Shown: positions 9,985 to 18,010, counted from the stretch's first letter. The stretch: DNA of 27,735 bases from Wagnerdoeblera sp046292685 (GCF_046292685.1 NZ_JBKBQM010000040.1:1-27735), one strand, 5' to 3'. A program made the numbers and translations. The notes: generated by a model from the sequence alone, not told the origin.

Positions 9985-10850
9985 TGTTCCCCGACCGGCT
10001 GGCCCGGGCGCAGCAGGCCATCGCAGCGCACCTCGCGGCCCGGCTGGCCGGGCTGCCCGACCAGCCGGTGGTGCACGCGATGCGCTATGCGGTTGCCGGC
10101 GGCAAACGGTTGCGCGGGTTCCTGGTGCTGGAAACCGCCGCCTTGCACGACCTGCCGGTCGAGGCGACGATCGACGCGGCGGCGGCGGTGGAATGCCTGC
10201 ACGCCTATAGCCTCGTGCACGACGATCTGCCGGCGATGGATGACGACGCGCTGCGCCGCGGCCAACCCACCGTCCACGTCAAGTGGGACGAGGCGACGGC
10301 GATTCTGGCCGGCGATGCGTTGCAGACGCTGGCCTTCGAGTTGCTGGCGGCGCCGGCGCTCGGCCCGGCCGAACGTCGCGTGGCGCTGGTGGCGTCGTTG
10401 GCCAGGGCTTCGGGGGCCGAAGGCATGGTGCTGGGTCAGGCACTGGACATCGCCGCCGAAACCGCGCCCCGTCCTCTGACGCTGGAGGAAATTACCGCCT
10501 TGCAAGCGGGCAAGACCGGCGCGCTGATCCGCTGGTCGGCCGAGGCCGGCGCCGTGCTGGCCGGTGCCGACCCCGCGCCGCTGCGCGCCTATGCCACGGC
10601 GCTTGGCCTTGCCTTTCAGATCGCGGACGACATCCTTGACGTGACGGGCGATGCGGACAAGGCCGGCAAGGCCTTGCGCAAGGATGCAGTAGCCGGCAAG
10701 GCCACGTTCGTGTCGCTGCTGGGGCTGGAGGGCGCGCGGGCCCGCGCCGAAGCGCTGGTGGCCGAAGCCCAGGAGGCGCTGGCCCCCTATGGAGGACGGG
10801 CCGATGTGCTGCGCGATTGCGCCCGCTTCGTGCTGGCGCGCGAGAGTTGA
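9984..10850 (+). CDS. ispA: farnesyl/geranyl diphosphate synthase IspA
   Basis: This is a trans-type polyprenyl synthase that condenses IPP with DMAPP/GPP to make farnesyl diphosphate for quinones, carotenoids and undecaprenyl carriers. It is 288 aa from the ATG overlapping the xseB stop; a longer frame reaching back to 9888 lies inside xseB and is rejected. The first aspartate-rich motif DDLPAMD is at residues 80-86 and the second, DDILD, is at 215-219. The KRLRG substrate-binding segment is near residue 41. The protein appears complete. A 99-nt gap with hairpins separates it from dxs. Confidence 0.95.
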   Translation: MFPDRLARAQQAIAAHLAARLAGLPDQPVVHAMRYAVAGGKRLRGFLVLETAALHDLPVEATIDAAAAVECLHAYSLVHDDLPAMDDDALRRGQPTVHVKWDEATAILAGDALQTLAFELLAAPALGPAERRVALVASLARASGAEGMVLGQALDIAAETAPRPLTLEEITALQAGKTGALIRWSAEAGAVLAGADPAPLRAYATALGLAFQIADDILDVTGDADKAGKALRKDAVAGKATFVSLLGLEGARARAEALVAEAQEALAPYGGRADVLRDCARFVLARES

Positions 10851-10857
10851 GGGAGGA

Positions 10858-10877
10858 AGGGGGCGCTCGCGCCCCCT
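10858..10877 (+). terminator. GC-rich hairpin after ispA
   Basis: An 8-bp stem (10858-10865 with 10870-10877) with a CTCG loop lies 8 nt after the ispA stop. There is no U-run, so it may be a weak or factor-dependent terminator, or it may stabilise the ispA mRNA end. Confidence 0.35.
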
Positions 10878-10899
10878 CTGGCCCGTGCCGGGCCATTCA

Positions 10900-10929
10900 C
10901 CCCCCGAGGATATTTTCAGCAAGGTGAAA
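10900..10929. repeat. Rhodobacteraceae-type intergenic motif (CCCCCGAGGATATTT)
   Basis: The sequence CCCCCGAGGATATTT followed about 10 nt later by GGTGAAA lies in the ispA-dxs gap. I recall this composite motif as a recurrent intergenic element in Rhodobacteraceae genomes. That is memory, not a search. Only one copy is seen in this window. Confidence 0.4.
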
Positions 10930-10949
10930 CACGTGCAGCAGGTGCAGGG

Positions 10950-12863
10950 ATGAGTGAGCGGCCGAAGACCCCGGTGCTGGACCGCGTGACGGTGCCGGCC
11001 GACATGAAGGCGCTGGCCGACCGCGAGTTGCGCCAGCTGGCCGACGAGTTGCGGGCCGAGACGATCTCGGCGGTGTCCGTTACGGGTGGGCACCTGGGCG
11101 CGGGGCTGGGCGTGGTGGAACTGACCGTGGCGCTACACGCGGTGTTCGAGGCGCCGCGCGACAAGATCATCTGGGACGTGGGCCACCAGTGCTATCCGCA
11201 CAAGATCCTCACCGGCCGGCGCGACCGCATCCGCACCTTGCGGCAGGAGGGCGGGCTTTCGGGGTTTACCAAGCGCTCCGAGTCGCCCTACGACCCGTTC
11301 GGGGCGGCGCATTCGTCCACCTCCATTTCGGCGGCACTGGGGTTTGCAGCGGCGCGCGACCTCGGGGGCGATCCGGGCGATGCGGTCGCGGTGATCGGCG
11401 ACGGTTCGATGAGCGCCGGCATGGCCTTCGAGGCGATGAACAACGCCGGCCATCTGAAGAAGCGGTTGTTCATCATCCTCAATGACAACGAAATGTCGAT
11501 TGCCCCGCCGGTGGGGGCGCTGTCGGCCTATCTGTCGCGGCTTTATGCCGGCGCACCGTTCCAGGATCTGAAGGAGGTGGCCAAGGGCGCCGTCCGGTTC
11601 CTGCCCGAGCCGTTCCAGGAGGGGGCCAAGCGTGCCAAGGACATGCTCAAGGGCATGGCGGTGGGCGGCACGCTGTTCGAATCGCTGGGGATTTCCTATG
11701 TCGGCCCGATCGACGGGCACGATCTGGACCAGTTGCTGCCGGTCTTGCGCACGGCGCGGGCGCGGGCGACGGGGCCGATCCTCATTCATGTGCTGACGAA
11801 AAAGGGCAAGGGCTATGCCCCGGCCGAACGCGCCCGCGACAAGGGCCATGCGACCGCGCGCTTCGACGTGGCCACCGGCGAGCAGGTCAAGGCGCCGTCG
11901 AACGCGCCAAGCTATACCAAGGTGTTTGCGCAAAGCCTGATCCGTCAGGCCGAAACCGATGGGCGGATCGTGGCGATTACCGCAGCGATGCCGGATGGCA
12001 CCGGCCTGAACCTGTTCGCCGAACGGTTCCCGGCCCGCTGCTTTGACGTGGGCATCGCCGAACAACACGCGGTGACCTTTGCTGCCGGGCTGGCAGCAGG
12101 GGGGATGCGGCCGTTCTGCGCGCTCTATTCCACCTTCCTGCAGCGCGGTTACGACCAGGTGGTGCATGACGTGGCGATCCAGCGTCTGCCCGTGCGCTTT
12201 GCCATCGACCGTGCCGGCCTGGTGGGGGCCGACGGCGCCACCCATGCCGGCGCCTTCGACGTGGCATTCCTTGCCAACCTGCCGGGTTTCGTGGTGATGG
12301 CCGCCGCCGACGAGGCCGAACTTGTCCATATGGTGGCCACCGCCGCGGCGCTGGATGATGCGCCTTCGGCGTTCCGTTTTCCGCGCGGCGACGGCGTGGG
12401 TGTCGAGATGCCCGAGCGCGGGGTGCCGCTGGAAATCGGCCGGGGTCGGCTGGTCCGCGATGGGGGGCGGGTGGCGCTGTTGTCGTTCGGCACGCGGTTG
12501 GCCGAGGTGTTGAAGGCGGCCGAGGCGCTGACCGCCCGCGGTCTTGCCCCGACGGTGGCCGACGCGCGCTTTGCCAAGCCGCTCGACCGCGACCTGATCC
12601 TGCAGCTTGCACGCCATCACGAGGCGCTGATCACCATCGAGGAAGGCGCCGTTGGCGGCTTCGGCAGCCATGTCGCGCAACTGCTGGCGGACGAAGGTGT
12701 GTTCGACCGCGGGCTGAAATACCGCTCGATGGTGCTGCCCGACATCTTCATCGACCAGGCCAGCCCCGAGGCGATGTATCGCATCGCCGGCATGGATGCT
12801 GCCCAGATCGAGGCGCGTGTGCTTTCGGTGCTGGGCATCGAACGGCTGGGCCTGCGGGCATGA
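10950..12863 (+). CDS. dxs: 1-deoxy-D-xylulose-5-phosphate synthase Dxs
   Basis: This thiamine-diphosphate enzyme condenses pyruvate and glyceraldehyde-3-phosphate to DXP, the entry step of the MEP isoprenoid pathway and also a precursor for thiamine and pyridoxal. The 637-aa length is normal. The ThDP/Mg site GDGSMSAGMAFEAMNNAG begins at G150. The N-terminal WDVGHQCYPHKILTGRRD and the central transketolase-like pyrimidine domain (FDVGIAEQHAVTFAAG) are intact, and a C-terminal domain follows. It sits downstream of ispA in the usual xseB-ispA-dxs order and overlaps the nucleosidase gene by ATGA. Confidence 0.98.
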   Translation: MSERPKTPVLDRVTVPADMKALADRELRQLADELRAETISAVSVTGGHLGAGLGVVELTVALHAVFEAPRDKIIWDVGHQCYPHKILTGRRDRIRTLRQEGGLSGFTKRSESPYDPFGAAHSSTSISAALGFAAARDLGGDPGDAVAVIGDGSMSAGMAFEAMNNAGHLKKRLFIILNDNEMSIAPPVGALSAYLSRLYAGAPFQDLKEVAKGAVRFLPEPFQEGAKRAKDMLKGMAVGGTLFESLGISYVGPIDGHDLDQLLPVLRTARARATGPILIHVLTKKGKGYAPAERARDKGHATARFDVATGEQVKAPSNAPSYTKVFAQSLIRQAETDGRIVAITAAMPDGTGLNLFAERFPARCFDVGIAEQHAVTFAAGLAAGGMRPFCALYSTFLQRGYDQVVHDVAIQRLPVRFAIDRAGLVGADGATHAGAFDVAFLANLPGFVVMAAADEAELVHMVATAAALDDAPSAFRFPRGDGVGVEMPERGVPLEIGRGRLVRDGGRVALLSFGTRLAEVLKAAEALTARGLAPTVADARFAKPLDRDLILQLARHHEALITIEEGAVGGFGSHVAQLLADEGVFDRGLKYRSMVLPDIFIDQASPEAMYRIAGMDAAQIEARVLSVLGIERLGLRA

Positions 12864-13507
12864 ACGGGCCGGACCTGATCGGCGGTGTGCCGGTGCTGTT
12901 CACGATGGCGCACGAGCTGGAATACGGCCCCGCCTTGCGCGCCCGCATCCGCCCGTTGATGACCGGGGTGGGCCCGGTCGAGGCAGCGGTGTCGTTGACG
13001 GCGGCGCTGTCGGTGCTGGCGGGGCGGCAGGCGTTGCCGGCGCTGGTGGTCTCGCTCGGCTCGGCCGGCTCGCGCAGCTTGCCGCAAGGCGCGGTGTTCC
13101 AGGTTTCTCAGGTATCCTGGCGCGATATCGACGCAAGCCCGCTCGGGTTCGAAGCCGGGCGCACGCCGTTTCTCGATCTGCCGGCGCGGGTCGATCTTGC
13201 CCATCTGCTGCCCGGGCTGCCGCGGGCGCGCTTGTCGACCGGGGCGAATGTCGTGTCGGGCGCGGCCTACGACGCGATCGATGCCGACATGGTCGATATG
13301 GAAACCTTCGCCCATCTGCGCGCGGCCCAACGCTTCGGCATTCCGCTGATCGGCCTGCGCGGCGTGTCGGACGGCGCCGAAGATCTGCGCCGCCTTTCCG
13401 ACTGGACGCAAGCCTTGGGCGAAATCGACCTGCGATTGGCCGAGGCCGTCGACCTTTTGGCCGAAACGCTGGCCAACGGCGACCTCGACCTTTCCCCGGC
13501 CCATTGA
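12860..13507 (+). CDS. 5'-methylthioadenosine/S-adenosylhomocysteine nucleosidase-like phosphorylase
   Basis: This is a 215-aa member of the purine nucleoside phosphorylase / MTAN family, which cleaves the glycosidic bond of MTA, SAH or 5'-deoxyadenosine. The SLGSAGS segment (residues 65-71) matches the family's phosphate/ribose loop. VDMET (145-149) supplies the Met-Glu pair that binds the ribose, and SDGA (170-173) carries the catalytic aspartate D171. AHELEYGP near the N-terminus may supply the second acidic residue. It is translationally coupled to dxs by an ATGA overlap. Substrate specificity is not certain; hopanoid-type phosphorylases share the fold. Confidence 0.8.
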   Translation: MNGPDLIGGVPVLFTMAHELEYGPALRARIRPLMTGVGPVEAAVSLTAALSVLAGRQALPALVVSLGSAGSRSLPQGAVFQVSQVSWRDIDASPLGFEAGRTPFLDLPARVDLAHLLPGLPRARLSTGANVVSGAAYDAIDADMVDMETFAHLRAAQRFGIPLIGLRGVSDGAEDLRRLSDWTQALGEIDLRLAEAVDLLAETLANGDLDLSPAH

Positions 13508-13528
13508 ACGCAGGGCGCACGGGGCAGC

Positions 13529-13551
13529 CCGGAGGGGCAGCGCCCCTCCGG
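13529..13551. terminator. GC-rich hairpin between convergent genes
   Basis: A perfect 10-bp inverted repeat CCGGAGGGGC/GCCCCTCCGG with an AGC loop lies between the nucleosidase gene (+) and the methyltransferase gene (-). No T-run follows. Convergent placement suggests a terminator for one or both transcripts. Confidence 0.45.
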
Positions 13552-13610
13552 CGGGGTGCGGGGCTGGCCCCGCGGCGCCCGAGCCCACTCGATGGGGGCG
13601 ACGGGCGCCA

Positions 13611-14219
13611 CTATCCTGCCACAGCCATCACGATACGCGCGCGGTCTTCGGCATGGGCCGGGTCAAGCGCCTGCGCCGCGGCCCCGTAGATCGGCACGTC
13701 GAGGGTTTGCCGCAGCGTCAGCCGCCCCGCCCACGTCGCCAGCGCCGCATCGAAGCCCATACGCTCCCAGACCCCAAGATTGACCGAAACCGCCAGCAAG
13801 GCCCCCGGCGCCAGCACCGCCAGCAAAGGCCCCAAGGCTTCGGGCCCGACATGACCGTGGGTAAATGTGCCCGAGCTGACCAGGCCTTCATACCGGCCCG
13901 TCCAGGGTAGAGGGCGCGTGACGTCGGCATGATGCAGGGCGCGATAAAGGCCCTTGGCGCGCGCGCGCGCCAGCATTTCCGCCGACAGATCCACCCCGTC
14001 GATCTCGCCGGCAAATCCCTGCGCCCGCAGCGCCTCGGCGCAAAGGCCGGTCCCGGCGCCCACATCCAGCACCGGCCCGCGCCCGCCTGCGGCCAGAAAC
14101 GCGGCCGCCACATAGGCAGGCAGCCGATAGTCCATTTCGGCGGCAAAGCCCGCGTCATAGCTTGCAGCCCAGTCGGCATAGACGCGGGCGCTCCTCGGGG
14201 CTGCGGATGGCATAGGCAT
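13611..14219 (-). CDS. class I SAM-dependent methyltransferase
   Basis: This is a 202-aa protein with a Rossmann-type methyltransferase core. Motif I VLDVGAGTGL (about residues 50-59) binds the SAM methionine part, and IDGVDLSAEMLARAR (motif II) holds the acidic residue for the ribose. VSSGTFTHGHV and LLAVLAPGALLAVSVN follow as motifs III/IV. The N-terminal YADWAASYDAGF is typical of the UbiE/TehB-like group. No substrate can be inferred. The start is uncertain between two nearby ATGs (14217-14219 and 14211-14213), neither with a clear Shine-Dalgarno sequence. It is divergent from the SDR gene with a 93-nt gap. Confidence 0.85.
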   Translation of the reverse strand: MPMPSAAPRSARVYADWAASYDAGFAAEMDYRLPAYVAAAFLAAGGRGPVLDVGAGTGLCAEALRAQGFAGEIDGVDLSAEMLARARAKGLYRALHHADVTRPLPWTGRYEGLVSSGTFTHGHVGPEALGPLLAVLAPGALLAVSVNLGVWERMGFDAALATWAGRLTLRQTLDVPIYGAAAQALDPAHAEDRARIVMAVAG

Positions 14220-14312
14220 GGGTCAGGGCGCTCGTGCCGAGAGGGCAGAACGAACGGTGGCCGACTATCCAGCCCCTTGCGCCGGCGCCTGGGTCTTGGC
14301 AGGGTCGCTGGC

Positions 14313-15155
14313 ATGAACACGCTGCTGTCCCTCGGCCACGGATACTGCGCCCAAGCGCTTGCGCGACTGCTGGTTCCGCAAGGCTGGCAGGTCATCGGCA
14401 CCACCCGCGATCCGGCGCGCGCCCGGGCCTTTGCGGCCCAGGGGGTCGAGCCCCTGACCTGGCCGGTCGAAAGCCTGGCCCCTGCGCTGGCCCGGGCGAC
14501 CCATGTCTTGCAGTCGATGGCGCCGGATGCGGCAGGCGACCCGGTGCTGGCGCGTCACGCCGCCGAACTGGCCGAGGCGCGCCCCGAATGGGTCGGCTAT
14601 CTGTCCACCACCGGCGTCTATGGCGACCACCAGGGCGGCTGGGTCGACGAAACCACCCCCCTTACCCCGACCACCGCCCGTGGCCGCGCGCGGGTCGAGG
14701 CCGAACGCGCCTGGCAAGCCCTGGGGCTGCCCTTGCACATCTTCCGGCTGGCCGGCATCTACGGGCCCGGCCGGGGGCCGTTCGAAAAGCTCCGCAACGG
14801 CACGGCGCGGCGCATCGTCAAACCCGGTCAGGTGTTTTCGCGCATCCACGTCGCGGATATCGCGCAGGTGCTGGCCGCCTCGATCCGCCACCCCGACCCC
14901 GGCGCCATCTACAACGTCTGCGATGACGACCCGGCACCGCCGGAAGACGTGCTGAGCCATGCCGCAGCCTTGCTGGGCCTGCCGCCGCCGCCCGAAGAAC
15001 CCTGGGAAACCGCCGAGATGACCCCGATGGCGCGCAGTTTCTATGCCGAGTCCAAGCGCGTGCGCAACGACCGCATCAAGCGCGACCTGGGCATCCGGTT
15101 GCAATTCCCCGATTATCGCAGCGGCCTGCGCGCCCTGCTGGCCGAAGGGGAGTGA
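14313..15155 (+). CDS. NAD(P)-dependent SDR/epimerase (YeeZ-like)
   Basis: This is a 280-aa extended-SDR-like protein starting at MNTLLSLGHGYCAQ, where GHGYCA is the dinucleotide-binding loop at residues 8-13. The motifs YLSTTGVYGDHQGGWVDE, RLAGIYGPGRGP and FSRIHVADIAQVL, and the C-terminal YNVCDDDPAPPEDVLSHAA, follow the pattern of the YeeZ-type group of atypical epimerases. Frames extending further upstream run into the divergent methyltransferase gene and are rejected. The substrate is unknown. Confidence 0.88.
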   Translation: MNTLLSLGHGYCAQALARLLVPQGWQVIGTTRDPARARAFAAQGVEPLTWPVESLAPALARATHVLQSMAPDAAGDPVLARHAAELAEARPEWVGYLSTTGVYGDHQGGWVDETTPLTPTTARGRARVEAERAWQALGLPLHIFRLAGIYGPGRGPFEKLRNGTARRIVKPGQVFSRIHVADIAQVLAASIRHPDPGAIYNVCDDDPAPPEDVLSHAAALLGLPPPPEEPWETAEMTPMARSFYAESKRVRNDRIKRDLGIRLQFPDYRSGLRALLAEGE

Positions 15156-15164
15156 CGGGCCCGG

Positions 15165-15409
15165 TCAGGCCCCGGCGGCAAAGAACCTCTCGGCCGGGAT
15201 CAACCCGGCCAGCTTGCCGGCGGCCAGCCAATCGGCCTTTCACGGGGCGCCGGACGGCACCAGCACCACGCCATCGCCGGGCAAGCGGCCCAGCAGACCG
15301 CGCAGACATCGACCGGCAGCGGGGGGCGTTCGCGCGCCGTGCGCCAGCAATGCGCGCGCCAGGCCGCGCCTTCGGTCTCTGGCCCGCGGTTGTGTCCGAT
15401 GCCTGCCAT
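15165..15409 (-). pseudogene. decayed remnant of a conserved GIGHN-type hypothetical gene
   Basis: On the minus strand an ATG at 15407-15409 opens MAGIGHNRGPETEGAAW and continues WRAHCWRTARER. I recognise this as the conserved start of an uncharacterised alphaproteobacterial protein. The frame then turns into cysteine/tryptophan-rich nonsense and stops at 15200-15202. In another minus frame a plausible C-terminus of the same protein follows: LLGRLPGDGVVLVPSGAP, then an in-frame TGA at 15240-15242, then KADWLAAGKLAGLIPAERFF, ending at 15165-15167. The simplest reading is an internal deletion with a frame change plus a nonsense mutation. From memory the intact family is far longer than the roughly 80 codons left here. 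Family identity is recall; the frame break is seen directly. Confidence 0.6.
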
Positions 15410-15489
15410 CTGCCTCTTGCCTTGTCCCGGGCCCTTGCCGAACGGAAACCGCAAGGGCATGCTGTACGCCGAAAGGCCCCGACCGCAAG

Positions 15490-15714
15490 ATGCCGCATCG
15501 CCCTGCCAAGCATTCGCTGACCCTGCACGGCCACCGCACCAGCGTTTCGCTGGAGGATGAATTCTGGTCTGCGCTGCAAGAGCTGGCGCAGCAGCAGGGC
15601 CGCTCGGTGGCGGCGCTGACCGCCGAGATCGATGCCGCGCGGCCGGCCGACATGGGCCTTGCGTCGGCGATCCGGCTGCACCTGCTGCGGCATTTCCGCA
15701 ACAAGCCCGGGTAA
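15490..15714 (+). CDS. ribbon-helix-helix domain protein (RHH_4 type)
   Basis: This 74-aa protein begins MPHRPAKHSLTLHGHRTSVS. The short basic beta segment HRTSVSLEDEFW is followed by two helices (LQELAQQQGRSVAALTAEID and LASAIRLHLLRHF), the layout of RHH_4-type ribbon-helix-helix proteins that bind DNA as dimers. The ATG at 15490 is chosen because the family starts with this basic tail; no clear Shine-Dalgarno sequence precedes it. It lies 218 nt upstream of the pilus secretin gene on the same strand and is divergent from the decayed gene. A regulatory role for the pilus locus is conceivable but unproven. Confidence 0.85.
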   Translation: MPHRPAKHSLTLHGHRTSVSLEDEFWSALQELAQQQGRSVAALTAEIDAARPADMGLASAIRLHLLRHFRNKPG

Positions 15715-15932
15715 TTCTTCCGCGTTTCTGGTAGGTGCCAGGCAGATCGGCCGCTACAGCTTGTGTCGGACAGCACCAGCGCAAGACGATCACTGCATTC
15801 AGAAGCACCTGCAATGTCTTGATTCTTGCAATGATTCCGCATCTGAGGCAAAGTCGACGACAATGCGGGCGAATAAGACCCGTCAACCGGGCGCAGACCC
15901 GGCGGGCAGTCGTGATCGGAGAGGCAGGTCAC
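15715..15932 (+). promoter_or_regulatory. leader region upstream of the Tad pilus gene block
   Basis: This 218-nt gap contains no convincing coding frame. It is AT-richer around 15780-15850 and contains a direct repeat TGATTC (15820-15825 and 15832-15837) separated by TTGCAA. TTGATT (15819-15824) and TTGCAA (15826-15831) are -35-like, but no good -10 follows either. A promoter for the pilus genes is expected here by position. GGAG at 15918-15921 is the Shine-Dalgarno sequence of cpaC. Confidence 0.4.
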
Positions 15933-17357
15933 ATGGATATCAGGACCATCAGCCGGGCGGGCCTTGTTGGCGTTGCGCTGGCCTTGGCCGTGGCCCCGGT
16001 GGCCCAGGCCGAAAGCATCCGCGTGATGCGCGGAGAGGCGGCTTCGGCGTTGCAAGTGCCGATGAACCGGGCCGTTGTCGTCGAAAGCGACACCCCCTTT
16101 GCCGAACTGTCCATCGCAAATCCGGGCATCGCCGACATCTCGACCCTGTCGGACCGCTCGATCTACGTTCTGGGCAAGACACCGGGCCGCACCACGCTGA
16201 CCCTGCTGTCGGCCGACGGGCGGCTGATTTCGAACGTGGATGTGCACGTCACGCCCGACATCGCCGAGTTCAAGGAACGGCTGCGCCAGATACTTCCCAA
16301 CGAAAAGATCGAGGTGCGCACCGCCAACGACGGCATCGTCATGTCGGGCACCGTGTCCTACATCGGCAAGCTGGACCGCGCGCTCGACCTCGCGGCGCGC
16401 TATGCGCCGGGGCGGGTGTCGAACCTGATGTCCGTTGGCGGCACGCAGCAGGTGATGCTGAAGGTGCGCTTTGCGGAAATGCAGCGGTCGGTATCCAAGT
16501 CGCTGTCGGCTTCGCTGGCCGCGCGGGGCACGATCTTTGGCGGCAATACCGGCGCGGTCGGCGGCACGGGCAATTTCACCGGCTCGGGCGCGGTGGGCAA
16601 CGTGTTCGGCAGCGGCACCTTCCCCATCGACCAGGCAAGTGCCGGTGCGCTGGGGCTGGGCTTTTCGGCCGGGTCGATGCAGTTTGCGGTGCTGCTCGAG
16701 GCGCTGGAATCGAAGGGCGTGGTCCGCACCCTGGCCGAACCCAACCTGACCGCCCTGTCGGGGCAGGAAGCAAAGTTCCTGGCCGGCGGCGAATACCCCA
16801 TTCCGGTGCGCGACAACGACAGCGTTTCGGTGGAATACAAGCCCTTCGGGGTCGAGCTGAACTTTACCCCGACGGTGGTGGACGGCGACATCATCAACCT
16901 TGCGATCAACGCGGCCGTCAGCTCGATCGACACGTCGATCGCGGTGCAAACCTCGGGCATTGCCATCAACGGCTTCAAGCGGCGCGAAACCTCGACCACG
17001 GTAGAAATGCGCGACGGCGAAAGCTTTGCCATCGCGGGCCTGCTGCAGGACGACTTCCGCAACCTCAAGGGCCAGGTGCCGTGGCTGGGCGACATTCCGA
17101 TCCTCGGGGCGCTGTTCCGGTCGGCCGATTACAACCGCGCGCAGTCCGAACTGGTCATCATCGTCACCCCGCATCTGGTCACGCCCACGCGCGGCGAGGC
17201 ACTGGCCCTGCCGACCGACCGCGTGCGGCTGCCCAGCGAAAAGGAATTCTTCCTGTTCGGCAAGGTCACCGGCAGCGGCGCCAAGGCGCCCAAGGGGGCC
17301 GCCGGCGAAGTGGCACGGCAGGATTTCACCGCCCCCTACGGCTATGTGATGGAGTGA
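15933..17357 (+). CDS. cpaC: Tad pilus outer-membrane secretin (CpaC/RcpA)
   Basis: This is the outer-membrane channel through which the Flp/Tad pilus is extruded, 474 aa. The ATG at 15933 has GGAG 12-15 nt upstream and opens a signal peptide (residues 1-26) with a predicted AQA cleavage site before Glu27; longer upstream frames lack that logic. The N-terminal pilus-assembly domain (ESIRVMRGEAASALQVPMNRAVVV) is followed by a BON-like region (PDIAEFKERLRQILPNEKIEVRT). The C-terminal secretin domain follows, with the signature VPWLGDIPILGALFRS at 382-397. A Gly/Ser/Thr-rich insert sits near residues 194-230. It is the first gene of the contiguous pilus block and is followed after 5 nt by the OmpA-like lipoprotein gene. 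Confidence 0.93.
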   Translation: MDIRTISRAGLVGVALALAVAPVAQAESIRVMRGEAASALQVPMNRAVVVESDTPFAELSIANPGIADISTLSDRSIYVLGKTPGRTTLTLLSADGRLISNVDVHVTPDIAEFKERLRQILPNEKIEVRTANDGIVMSGTVSYIGKLDRALDLAARYAPGRVSNLMSVGGTQQVMLKVRFAEMQRSVSKSLSASLAARGTIFGGNTGAVGGTGNFTGSGAVGNVFGSGTFPIDQASAGALGLGFSAGSMQFAVLLEALESKGVVRTLAEPNLTALSGQEAKFLAGGEYPIPVRDNDSVSVEYKPFGVELNFTPTVVDGDIINLAINAAVSSIDTSIAVQTSGIAINGFKRRETSTTVEMRDGESFAIAGLLQDDFRNLKGQVPWLGDIPILGALFRSADYNRAQSELVIIVTPHLVTPTRGEALALPTDRVRLPSEKEFFLFGKVTGSGAKAPKGAAGEVARQDFTAPYGYVME

Positions 17358-17362
17358 CCGAC

Positions 17363-18010
17363 ATGGCACGCGCGCTTCGCCTCGTGGTCGCAGGGCTTGC
17401 CATGCTGACGCTGGCCGCCTGTTCCGACCGGGAAATCGGCTCGGAACTGGATGTCGCGCAGTTCGGCGACTCCACGATGAACAACACGATGATCCAGGCC
17501 GGGCTGAAGGATTACGTGATGGAACTGGGCGGGCGCTTTGCCCGCGAGGTGCCCGACACGGTGAACTTCGCCTTCAACTCGGCGGTGCTCGATGCCCAGG
17601 CGCAGGAAATCCTGCGTCGGCAGGCGCACTGGATCCGCCAGTTCCCCGAAGTGCGGTTCCGCGTGTTCGGGCACACCGACCTTGTGGGGTCCGACGCCTA
17701 CAACAAGGCGCTGGGTCTGCGCCGCGCGCAGGCGGTCGTGGCCTATCTGGGCACGCAAGGCGTCAGCCGTTCGCGGCTTGAGGCGATGGTCAGCTATGGC
17801 AAGACGCGCCCGATCATCCAGACCACCAACGAGGAACGCCAGAACCGCCGCACGGTCACCGAAGTCAGCGGCTTCGTGAAGCGCCATCCGACCGTGATGA
17901 ACGGGAAATATGCCGAAGTGGTCTTCCGCGAATACATCAAGGAAGGCCAGCGCCAGCACCCGAGCAACGAGATCGTGCGCACCCAGATCGGCGCAGCGCC
18001 CGGCGGCTGA
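17363..18010 (+). CDS. OmpA-family lipoprotein in the Tad pilus locus
   Basis: This is a 215-aa lipoprotein with lipobox LAAC (Cys20), followed by an OmpA C-terminal peptidoglycan-binding domain. NFAFNSAVLDAQAQEIL opens the domain and FGHTDLVGSD contains the G103-H104-T105-D106 motif; the ALGLRRAQAVVAYL helix carries the conserved arginine. A further C-terminal stretch of about 50 residues is locus-specific. It sits between the secretin and CpaE genes, where the CpaD lipoprotein is encoded in Caulobacter-type loci. It could therefore help target or anchor the secretin to the cell wall. The first part of that statement is seen; the role is inferred. Confidence 0.85.
   Translation: MARALRLVVAGLAMLTLAACSDREIGSELDVAQFGDSTMNNTMIQAGLKDYVMELGGRFAREVPDTVNFAFNSAVLDAQAQEILRRQAHWIRQFPEVRFRVFGHTDLVGSDAYNKALGLRRAQAVVAYLGTQGVSRSRLEAMVSYGKTRPIIQTTNEERQNRRTVTEVSGFVKRHPTVMNGKYAEVVFREYIKEGQRQHPSNEIVRTQIGAAPGG

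Noticed and set aside
11133..12680. Minus-strand open frame of 515 codons opposite dxs
   Set aside because: Antisense shadow of a complete dxs gene; no start context and biased composition.
15715..15932. Possible small Flp pilin gene before cpaC
   Set aside because: No frame encodes a short protein with a G/E cleavage motif followed by a hydrophobic helix. The gap reads as non-coding.
15240..17369. Minus-strand open frame of 709 codons opposite cpaC
   Set aside because: Most of it is a shadow of the secretin gene. Only its last 25-30 codons (15240 to about 15330) carry meaningful residues, which belong to the decayed gene described separately.
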